Assembly: GCA_002308615.1 (NCBI GenBank)
Contig: DBWC01000007.1
Coordinates: 1 to 6,645 of the forward strand
Origin: Clostridiales bacterium UBA1248
Lineage (GTDB): Bacteria; Bacillota; Clostridia; Oscillospirales; CAG-272
DNA length: 6,645 nucleotides
Direction: 5' to 3'
Shown piece by piece: positions 1 through 5,436 of the stretch. Every line of letters starts with the position of its first letter. Position 1 is the stretch's first letter. The notes under the pieces are model-generated. The model saw only the letters and a list, made by a program, of their open reading frames with translations. It ran no database searches and was not told the origin of the DNA. The translations under genes were made by a program, and so were the position numbers.

Positions 1-76
1 TGGCGCGCCATGCGGGATTCGAACCTGCGACCTACCGGTTCGTAGCCGGGCACTCTATCCACTGAGCTAATGGCGC
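1..76 (-). tRNA. tRNA-Arg (anticodon ACG)
   Basis: Read on the minus strand this folds as a complete 76-nt cloverleaf with the CCA end encoded in the DNA (3-1). The acceptor stem is GCGCCAT (76-70) with ATGGCGC, seven full pairs. The D arm is GCTC/GAGT. The anticodon loop CTACGAA (45-39) carries ACG (43-41), which after conversion of A34 to inosine reads CGU, CGC and CGA arginine codons. The T loop is the usual TTCGAAT (23-17). Two pairs are imperfect: A51 opposite C63 in the T stem and C27 opposite U43 at the top of the anticodon stem. G10-U25 is a wobble. The gene ends exactly at the window edge, so its terminator or any following tRNA is out of view. The isotype is certain; full function is likely despite the mismatches. 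Confidence 0.96.
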
Positions 77-79
77 ATA

Positions 80-98
80 CACCGGGATTTTTCCGGTG
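80..98 (-). other. Hairpin in the tRNA-Arg 5' leader
   Basis: The minus strand reads CACCGG-AAAAATC-CCGGTG, a perfect 6-bp GC-rich stem with a 7-nt loop. It starts about one base after the predicted transcription start and ends three bases before the first base of the mature tRNA. It therefore fills almost the whole precursor leader that RNase P would remove. No U-tract follows, so it is not an intrinsic terminator for this direction. A role in 5' end stability or processing is inference. Confidence 0.6.
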
Positions 99-105
99 CC
101 TTGTT

Positions 106-134
106 ATAATATCACTTTTTTCCCTAAATGTCAA
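106..134 (-). promoter_or_regulatory. Promoter of the tRNA-Arg gene
   Basis: On the minus strand a consensus -35 TTGACA (134-129) is followed by a 17-bp spacer and -10 TATTAT (111-106). The spacer ends in TGA, giving an extended -10 (TGnTATTAT). This predicts a start at G99 or G100 and a leader of about 23 nt before the tRNA. It lies downstream of the ireB stop codon, so the tRNA need not depend on read-through. The match is strong enough to call a sigma-70/SigA promoter from sequence alone. Confidence 0.88.
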
Positions 135-153
135 GGGTTTTTGTGCGATATTT

Positions 154-420
154 TTATTTTTTTTCTTTGTCGATCTTCAGATACTCGCGTACGAGCGTGT
201 TAAGAAGCTCGTCACGGTCTATTTTGCGGATGAGTCCGCGCGCGTTCTTATAGTTGGTTATATACGTCGGATCCTCCGAAAGAATATAGCCGACTATCTG
301 ATTTATAGGGTTGTAGCCCTTTTCCTTCAGCGCCTGATATACCTGCACCAGGATCTCTCTCGTCTCCTTTTCTTTTTCGCGTACGAGAGAAAAAGTAATG
401 GTTTTATCTTTTTCTGACAT
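154..420 (-). CDS. ireB: IreB-family regulatory phosphoprotein (UPF0297/DUF965)
   Basis: An 88-aa cytoplasmic protein of about the usual family length. The family core is clear: an EKEKET-rich first helix, then LKEKGYNPINQIVGYILSEDP (about residues 31-51), then NARGLIRKIDRDELL (about 59-73). In Enterococcus faecalis, IreB is a substrate of the Ser/Thr kinase IreK and the phosphatase IreP and affects cephalosporin resistance; phosphorylation is on N-terminal threonines. Thr7 and Thr9 lie in the matching region here. The ATG has a good ribosome binding site, AAAGGAG (434-428), 7 nt upstream. The gene has its own promoter and usually sits in an alaS-ireB-ruvX cluster in other Firmicutes. Here cimA is upstream and a tRNA downstream instead. 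Family assignment is firm; the signalling role is transferred from relatives. The last sense codons contain an A8 run just before TAA. Confidence 0.93.
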   Translation of the reverse strand: MSEKDKTITFSLVREKEKETREILVQVYQALKEKGYNPINQIVGYILSEDPTYITNYKNARGLIRKIDRDELLNTLVREYLKIDKEKK

Positions 421-427
421 TTTACGG

Positions 428-434
428 CTCCTTT
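428..434 (-). promoter_or_regulatory. Ribosome binding site of ireB
   Basis: AAAGGAG on the minus strand, 7 nt before the ATG at 420-418. It is the best Shine-Dalgarno match in the window and fixes the ireB start. Confidence 0.85.
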
Positions 435-444
435 CGGTTCAGTT

Positions 445-462
445 GCGGTATTATTATACCAC
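445..462 (-). repeat. Palindrome over the ireB -10 box
   Basis: The minus strand reads GTGGTAT-AATA-ATACCGC, with 7-bp arms (one G-T pair if folded as RNA) and a 4-nt centre. It contains the whole TATAAT of the ireB promoter, a place where a dimeric repressor could bind. No regulator is known from this sequence. AT-rich promoters make short palindromes by chance, so function is uncertain. Confidence 0.45.
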
Positions 463-480
463 ATTTTTTTAAAATTTCAA
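453..480 (-). promoter_or_regulatory. Promoter of ireB
   Basis: Minus strand -35 TTGAAA (480-475), 16-bp spacer and a perfect -10 TATAAT (458-453) preceded by TGG, an extended -10. The predicted start near 446 gives a leader of about 26 nt that includes the AAAGGAG site. The -35 hexamer shares bases with the cimA stop codon (479-477). ireB can therefore be expressed independently of the leuA-cimA operon. Confidence 0.83.
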
Positions 481-2042
481 GTGTTTTTGCAAGAATTAAG
501 CAATTTATATTCATAACTGTCCTGAAGCGCCTGCAGACACGCCTCGATTATATCAAACGAAACGCCGACCGTCGTCCACACGTCATTTCCGTCCGTCGAC
601 TCCATGAGTACGCGGACCTTTGCCGCCGTGGTGGTCGTTGCGTCTATGACTCTGACCTTGAAATCAAGCAGCTTCATCTCCTTTACCTCGGGATAAAAGA
701 CGGACAGCGCTCGATTAAGGGCGTTATCCAGCGCGTTTACCGGGCCGTTTCCGAGCGAGCTTCCCATCTCCGTCTTTCCGCCCACCTCTATCTGAACGAC
801 CGAACACGACGTGAGCTCTCCGTTTGCCGACGGGAAGTCGTCCGTGGTCTTATGCAGAAGTATATTGAAATGCGGCTCGTATTTATACAGTGCTTTTCTC
901 AAAAGCAGCGAAAACGACGCCTCCGCCGCCTCGTAATGATATCCGAAAAGCTCTTTTTCCTTCAAAACTGCGACGGCGCGGAGTAGCTCTTCCGAGTCTT
1001 TGTCCGCGTCCGGAACTAACTGACGCACGCGTTCAAGCAAAGTGTTTCTGCCGGATATTTCCGACAGAACGAATTTGCGCTCGTTTCCGACGAGAGCCGG
1101 ATCTATATGCTCAAACGACGGCGGATATTTTTTGACCGCGTCTATATGCATACCGGCTTTGTGATAAAACGCGCTTTTGCCGATATACGGCTTGTTGTTT
1201 CTTATTCTCGTGTTCGATATTTCGGATATCGCGTTTGCGGTCTTTTTCAAAAACCGCATATCGCAGTCAAATTCATATCCGAGCTTGAATTTCAGACTCG
1301 GGATGATGACGGAAAGATCGGCGTTGCCGCATCTTTCGCCTATGCCTAAAAACGTGCCCTGTATCTGCGCGGCTCCCGCTTCCGCGGACAGAAGCGAATT
1401 TGCCGCGGCGCAGCCTATATCGTCGTGGAAATGCACGGCTACGCGTTTATATCTCTGCACCGCTTCTCTCGTCAGCCTCTCGGCGTCCGACGGCAAAACC
1501 GCCCCGGTCGTATCGCAGAGGCAGAGCGTGTCCGCGCCGGCTTCCGACGCGCAGTCAAGCACCTTGTAAGTGTATTCTTTATCGGATAACGCGCCGCTGT
1601 AAAAATGCTCCGCGTCAAAAATTATCTCTTTTCCCTTTCCTTTCAGATATGAGACCGTGTCTTTTATCATGCGGAGATTCTCTTCCTCGTTGATCTTCAG
1701 CACTTCTCTTACCTGCTCGGACGACGCCTTGCCGAATATGACGACGACGGGCGTCTCCGCCGCAAGCAGTTTTTTCATAGCGGCGGAATTCTCCGGGTCT
1801 TCCCCGGAGTGTACGGTCGATGAGAAAGCGGCGAGCTTTGCGTGCTTCAGCTTTACGGATTTCAACTGTTCGAAAAGCTCCTCGTCCTTGGGGTTTGACG
1901 CGGGAAATCCGGCTTCTATTATATCTATGCAGAAGCCGTCAAGTATTTTAGCTATTTTCAGCTTATCCTGTACGGAATAAGCTATCCCCTCGCTCTGCGC
2001 TCCGTCGCGCAGGGTCGTATCAAGTATCTGTATCCTTTTCAT
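477..2042 (-). CDS. cimA: (R)-citramalate synthase
   Basis: Condenses pyruvate with acetyl-CoA to (R)-citramalate, the first step of the threonine-independent route to 2-oxobutanoate and isoleucine. With the ATG at 2042 the protein is 521 aa, the normal length. The N-terminal TIM barrel opens with DTTLRDGAQSEG (residues 8-19). Expected metal ligands are Asp8, His204 and His206 (VHFHDD) and Asn240 (GERCGNADL). SAFYHKAGMHIDAV (290-303) is in the linker region. The C-terminal regulatory (LeuA dimer) domain spans about 408-515 and ends in DIIEACLQALQDSYEYKL. GAQSEG and GERCGNADL point to the CimA subfamily rather than LeuA or homocitrate synthase. An in-frame TTG at 2063 would add 7 residues inside leuA but has no ribosome binding site. 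The ATG begins 4 nt after the leuA stop within TGAGGATATG, which suggests translational coupling. Confidence 0.93.
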   Translation of the reverse strand: MKRIQILDTTLRDGAQSEGIAYSVQDKLKIAKILDGFCIDIIEAGFPASNPKDEELFEQLKSVKLKHAKLAAFSSTVHSGEDPENSAAMKKLLAAETPVVVIFGKASSEQVREVLKINEEENLRMIKDTVSYLKGKGKEIIFDAEHFYSGALSDKEYTYKVLDCASEAGADTLCLCDTTGAVLPSDAERLTREAVQRYKRVAVHFHDDIGCAAANSLLSAEAGAAQIQGTFLGIGERCGNADLSVIIPSLKFKLGYEFDCDMRFLKKTANAISEISNTRIRNNKPYIGKSAFYHKAGMHIDAVKKYPPSFEHIDPALVGNERKFVLSEISGRNTLLERVRQLVPDADKDSEELLRAVAVLKEKELFGYHYEAAEASFSLLLRKALYKYEPHFNILLHKTTDDFPSANGELTSCSVVQIEVGGKTEMGSSLGNGPVNALDNALNRALSVFYPEVKEMKLLDFKVRVIDATTTTAAKVRVLMESTDGNDVWTTVGVSFDIIEACLQALQDSYEYKLLNSCKNT

Positions 2043-2046
2043 ATCC

Positions 2047-3555
2047 TCATCCGTTTTCGTCAAGCAGTCTGTTCACGGCGTTTATATACGCTATGATGCT
2101 CGCCTCGATTATATCCGTCGACAGGCCTCTTCCGGTGACGGAGCCGCCTTCGACTTTGAGTTTTACCGTAACTTCACCGAGCGCGTCCTTGCCGCCGGAG
2201 ATCGAGTGTATCGCGTAATCGTACAGCTCGTGCGGGGGCGGGCAGATTATTTTATCCACCGCTTTATACGCCGCGTCGACAGGTCCGTCGCCTATCGCAA
2301 CGTCCTCGAATTTAACGCCGTCCTTTATGAGCCTTATGACGCAGGTCGGCGTCGATCTGTTGCCCGCCTGCACCGCGAATCTGTCAAGCGTGTACCGCAC
2401 CGTTTCGCGCATATGCTCCGACGCTATGGCTTCAAGGTCTTTGTCCGTTATATCCTTTTTCTTATCCGCAAGCTCTTTGAAAATTTCAAAATATCTGTCA
2501 AGCTGTTCTTTTGTCGGGTTGTAGCCGAGCTCGATCAGCCGTTTTTCGAACGCGTGCCTGCCGGAGTGCTTGCCTAACGCCATATTGTCGCGGTTTATGC
2601 CTATATCCTCGGGCTTCATTATCTCATACGTACGTCTGTCGTTCAAAACGCCGTGCTGATGTATGCCCGCTTCGTGTGAAAACGCGTTGTCGCCTACTAT
2701 AGGCTTGTTTTTCGGCGCGTGAGTACCGGTTATGCCGTAGATAAGGCGGCTCGATCTGTATATCTGCGTTGTATCTATATCCGTACATATGCCCATCGCG
2801 TCGCCTCTGACCTTAATGCCCATGACGACCTCTTCAAGCGCGGCGTTCCCGGCCCTCTCGCCTATTCCGTTTACGGTACATTCCACCTGTCCCGCTCCGG
2901 CTTCAAGCGCTGAGAGTGAGTTTGCTACGGCGAGACCCAGATCGTTGTGGTTGTGCGTCGCGACGACCGCGTTTTCAATACCTTTAACGTGTGATCTGAC
3001 GTAGCCAATAAGCTCCGCCGTCTCGGACGGCGTGGAATAGCCGACCGTATCCGGCACGTTGACCGTAGTCGCTCCCGCTTCTATCGCCGCCGACAGTACC
3101 TCACATAAGAAATCCTTATCCGATCTCGTCGCGTCCTCAGCGGAAAACTGTACGTCGTCACATTTGCTTTTCGCGTATGAAACACATTCTCTGACGGCGG
3201 ATAAAACCTGCTCCGGCGTCATTTTGAGCTTGTGCTCCATATGTATATCCGACGTGGCGATAAATACGTGTATGCGCGGGTGTTCCGCTTCTTTTAACGC
3301 TTCCGCCGCCGCGTCTATATCGGACTTCAGGCAGCGCGCAAGCGAGCAGATAACGGCGCCTTTTACGTTTTTCGCTATCGCCGCTATCGCGTCAAAGTCG
3401 CCTTTTGAGGACGCGGCAAAACCCGCCTCGATAATATCGACGCCGAGTTTTTTAAGCTGTTTTGCCGCGTCGAGCTTCTCCTGCAGATTCATCGAGCAGC
3501 CGGGTGACTGTTCCCCGTCGCGCAGCGTTGTGTCAAAAATTTTGATTTTTCTCAT
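2047..3555 (-). CDS. leuA: 2-isopropylmalate synthase
   Basis: Catalyses acetyl-CoA + 2-oxoisovalerate to 2-isopropylmalate, the committed step of leucine synthesis. The 502-aa protein has the typical layout. The TIM barrel begins FDTTLRDGEQSPG (residues 7-19). Metal ligands are expected at Asp8, His201, His203 (HNHND) and Asn237 (GERAGNAALEE). The linker contains NAFSHEAGIHQHG (290-302). The C-terminal dimerisation and leucine-sensing domain covers about 396-497, with GDGPVDAAYKAVD and RGLSTDIIEAS. The intact regulatory domain suggests leucine feedback inhibition, by family analogy. The conserved GFPAS is GFAAS here (45-49), a small change. The ATG lies 2 nt after the stop of the lipoprotein gene with only a weak GGGAAA upstream, so translation is probably coupled. 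leuB and leuCD, needed downstream in the pathway, are not in the window. Confidence 0.95.
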   Translation of the reverse strand: MRKIKIFDTTLRDGEQSPGCSMNLQEKLDAAKQLKKLGVDIIEAGFAASSKGDFDAIAAIAKNVKGAVICSLARCLKSDIDAAAEALKEAEHPRIHVFIATSDIHMEHKLKMTPEQVLSAVRECVSYAKSKCDDVQFSAEDATRSDKDFLCEVLSAAIEAGATTVNVPDTVGYSTPSETAELIGYVRSHVKGIENAVVATHNHNDLGLAVANSLSALEAGAGQVECTVNGIGERAGNAALEEVVMGIKVRGDAMGICTDIDTTQIYRSSRLIYGITGTHAPKNKPIVGDNAFSHEAGIHQHGVLNDRRTYEIMKPEDIGINRDNMALGKHSGRHAFEKRLIELGYNPTKEQLDRYFEIFKELADKKKDITDKDLEAIASEHMRETVRYTLDRFAVQAGNRSTPTCVIRLIKDGVKFEDVAIGDGPVDAAYKAVDKIICPPPHELYDYAIHSISGGKDALGEVTVKLKVEGGSVTGRGLSTDIIEASIIAYINAVNRLLDENG

Positions 3556-3557
3556 TA

Positions 3558-4187
3558 TCAGTTTCCCAATCTGAAAGCAACATTGCTTATATATACCGGG
3601 CAGCCGTCGGAGCGCAGCTTTACGGCTCCGCCGCCGTTGTCCGATCCGTGTTCCGTGCGGATAAGTTCAACGCCGTCAACTGACAACGCAAATCCGTCCG
3701 GGCCGGCGTTCAGCTTTATTTTAACCGTCTCTTTTTTGCCGGTATCATACGGCACGCCGCCGTATAGCGCGCTATGCTCGCGCAGCTTTATCCATTCGCC
3801 CGGCATACCGTCGTTTGGCAGGCTGTCTTTGCCGTAAAGCCAGAAGCCGAACCATAAGACGCCGTTATCTTTGACGTACGCGTCAAATTCAAAGCAGAAT
3901 TTTTCGTCGCTGCCAGGTTCGTAGTTGACGGTAAGATCGAAATATCCGCCGTCTCCTGCGCCGAGCCAGCCGTCGCGGTATTCAAACCCCGAGCCCGTCA
4001 CGGCAAAATCCGGGTCGTCAGCAAGTATTTGTTTATCCATGCCCGCGTACGCCCATTCCGTGCCATAGCTTTCACTTGCCGGCTCCGGCAGTGCTGCCGT
4101 CTCTTTTTCGGTATCCGCCGGCTCTTTGCCGCAGGACTGGATGAATAAAAGCAAAACGAGACTTAAAATAATTAAGTTTTTTTTCAT
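3558..4187 (-). CDS. Predicted lipoprotein, possible concanavalin A-like domain
   Basis: A 209-aa protein with a lipoprotein signal peptide: MKKN, a hydrophobic stretch (5-16) and the lipobox-like IQSC, giving Cys19 as the lipidated residue. A Glu/Pro/Thr/Ser-rich linker follows (20-42). The rest (about 45-209) is rich in alternating beta-type segments, has an aromatic patch GVLWFGFWLYG (109-119), then SVDGVELIRTE and a closing KLRSDGCPVYISNVAFR. The ending resembles beta-sandwich carbohydrate-binding or DUF1080/laminin G-like domains, but this is from pattern only. It should face outward from the cell membrane. No catalytic residues can be named. It lies 11 nt after the aminopeptidase stop and 2 nt before leuA, so it is probably cotranscribed with both, an odd partner for amino acid synthesis. 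No clear ribosome binding site is seen. The start is supported by the signal peptide. Codons 2-4 form an A8 run. Confidence 0.82.
   Translation of the reverse strand: MKKNLIILSLVLLLFIQSCGKEPADTEKETAALPEPASESYGTEWAYAGMDKQILADDPDFAVTGSGFEYRDGWLGAGDGGYFDLTVNYEPGSDEKFCFEFDAYVKDNGVLWFGFWLYGKDSLPNDGMPGEWIKLREHSALYGGVPYDTGKKETVKIKLNAGPDGFALSVDGVELIRTEHGSDNGGGAVKLRSDGCPVYISNVAFRLGN
4161..4177 (-). repeat. AT-rich inverted repeat just inside the lipoprotein gene
   Basis: ACTTAA-TTATT-TTAAGT on the minus strand, 6-bp arms and a 5-nt loop, within signal peptide codons beginning at codon 4. It is weak because every loop-side pair is A-T. It might mildly affect initiation, or be chance in an AT-rich stretch. 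Confidence 0.3.
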
Positions 4188-4194
4188 TTATCAA

Positions 4195-4207
4195 GCGTTT
4201 AAAACGC
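4195..4207. repeat. 13-bp palindrome at the aminopeptidase stop codon
   Basis: GCGTTT-A-AAACGC, 6-bp arms around one base, spanning the last codons and TAA of the aminopeptidase gene. The centre is too tight for an RNA hairpin without losing pairs and no U-tract follows, so it is not a terminator. It could be a protein site or chance. Confidence 0.35.
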
Positions 4208-5422
4208 CCATTTTCCTTTGCGGAATATCGGTACTATCCTGCCGTCCGCGGTTTTCGCGTCTATGTCAAGACCCTCGTAGCCTATCATGAAATCCTCGTG
4301 ATTCATGGAGTCGTTTACGCCCATCGCGCGGCATTCTTCAAGCGTCTTGTCCTCATAGCCTCTTATAGTATTTGTAAAGCCCATGCCGAGCGCCAGATGG
4401 CACGACGCGTTTTCGTCAAACAACGTGTTATAAAACAGTATGCCGGACTCGTTTATAGGAGAGTTTACAGGGATGAGCGCACATTCGCCCAGATACGCCG
4501 CGCCCTCGTCCATGCTTATCATCTGCTCGAGCAGCGCCTGATTCTTCTCCGCTTTGACTTCTACCGCCTTGCCGTTTTCAAAACGGACGGAGAAGTTCTC
4601 TATAAGCTCGCCGTTGTACGAAAGCGGCTTCGTTGCGTAAACTATGCCCTCCGCCTTGCCGCGCATGGGAGAGGTGAAGCATTCTTCTGTCGGTATATTG
4701 GCGTTGAAGCTGACGCCGGAAAGCGTCTTTTCGTCCGCGCCCATGAACATACCCTCGGGTATCATGCCGACGGTAAGATCGGTTCCGTTGTCGCCCTTGT
4801 AGTGAAGCTCGGCTATACCCAGGCTGTTAAGATAATCGCAGCGGTCGTGCAGGTCTTTGTCGTGCTCTTCCCACGCCTTTATCGGATCGTCCGTCACGCG
4901 TGAAGTGAACAGAATAGCTTCCCACAGCTTTTCTATCGCCTGGCTTACGCGCATTCTGGGGAATACCTTTTTCGCCCACGCCGCGCCGGGTACGGCGGCT
5001 ATGCACCACTGCTGTTTGTTTTCCATTTTATCATAGTACGGTTTTACTATCGGATAGCTTATCTGTTCCGCTTTTGCGTCTTTTTTCTGATTTATGCCCT
5101 TCATACCGTCGGGGTCCGCAGACATCAGATATATCGTGGCGGGCAGCGTGTCTACGTAATGCTGCAGACGCGCCTTTTCCCATTCTTCTATCTTTGCAAG
5201 CTCCGTTACGGTCTGATGACGAACGTGAAGCTTGTAAATAGGCTGATGGCGGAATTCGACCGTTACCTTTTTCGCTCCGGCTTTGTAGCACTCGTCAACG
5301 AGCATCTCAACGAACCTCGGCTGGTCGAGCTGAGCGGTAATTATAACGTCCTGTCCCTTCTGAACGTTTGCGCCTTTTACGGCGATAAGTTTTGCGTATT
5401 TTCTTAATACAGTCTGTTTCAT
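4199..5422 (-). CDS. M29-family metallo-aminopeptidase (AmpS/PepS type)
   Basis: A 407-aa cytoplasmic aminopeptidase of the thermophilic metalloprotease family M29, which removes N-terminal residues from peptides using two metal ions. Length is typical (about 400-415). The N-terminal half is the alpha/beta domain, with MRVSQAIEKLWEAI (157-170) just before the catalytic half. Expected metal ligands are all present: Glu246 or Glu247 in NIPTEECFTSP, Glu313 in LGECALIP, His342 in CHLALG, and His375 and Asp377 in NHEDFMIG. The position seven after His342, where the AmpT/AmpS enzymes have a conserved active-site Tyr, is Phe349 here. The C-terminus FRKGKWAF is family-typical. The ATG has AAAGGA (5436-5431) 8 nt upstream, which overlaps the hemW stop, and the two genes are 13 nt apart. 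It may feed peptide-derived amino acids, but its link to leuA-cimA is only positional. Confidence 0.93.
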   Translation of the reverse strand: MKQTVLRKYAKLIAVKGANVQKGQDVIITAQLDQPRFVEMLVDECYKAGAKKVTVEFRHQPIYKLHVRHQTVTELAKIEEWEKARLQHYVDTLPATIYLMSADPDGMKGINQKKDAKAEQISYPIVKPYYDKMENKQQWCIAAVPGAAWAKKVFPRMRVSQAIEKLWEAILFTSRVTDDPIKAWEEHDKDLHDRCDYLNSLGIAELHYKGDNGTDLTVGMIPEGMFMGADEKTLSGVSFNANIPTEECFTSPMRGKAEGIVYATKPLSYNGELIENFSVRFENGKAVEVKAEKNQALLEQMISMDEGAAYLGECALIPVNSPINESGILFYNTLFDENASCHLALGMGFTNTIRGYEDKTLEECRAMGVNDSMNHEDFMIGYEGLDIDAKTADGRIVPIFRKGKWAF

Positions 5423-5430
5423 TTTGTTTT

Positions 5431-5436
5431 TCCTTT
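5431..5436 (-). promoter_or_regulatory. Ribosome binding site of the M29 aminopeptidase gene
   Basis: AAAGGA on the minus strand, 8 nt before the ATG at 5422-5420 and sharing one base with the hemW TGA. It supports the chosen start and is one of only two clear Shine-Dalgarno sites in the window. Confidence 0.75.

Noticed and set aside
80..98. Terminator for ireB
   Set aside because: It lies after the tRNA promoter and has no U-tract in the minus direction, so it belongs to the tRNA leader.
70..417. 115-codon open frame on the plus strand opposite ireB
   Set aside because: It is antisense to a conserved gene and its own promoter region, has a low-complexity Phe-rich product and no ribosome binding site.
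445..470. Plus-strand intrinsic terminator (hairpin followed by T7)
   Set aside because: No plus-strand gene lies upstream to be terminated, the stem is mostly A-T pairs, and the same bases form a strong minus-strand promoter.
2043..2063. TTG start 7 codons upstream for cimA
   Set aside because: No ribosome binding site precedes it, and the family N-terminus begins at the ATG at 2042.
3556..4198. T-box or leucine leader ahead of leuA
   Set aside because: The space upstream of leuA is a continuous coding gene with 2-nt spacing; no leader, T-box motif or leucine-rich peptide is present.
4195..4207. Terminator between the aminopeptidase and lipoprotein genes
   Set aside because: The palindrome has a one-base centre and no U-tract, and the next start is only 11 nt away.
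890..5407. Many plus-strand open frames of 60-201 codons opposite cimA, leuA, the aminopeptidase and hemW
   Set aside because: They mirror the codon structure of the real genes, their products resemble no family I know, and none has a promoter or ribosome binding site.
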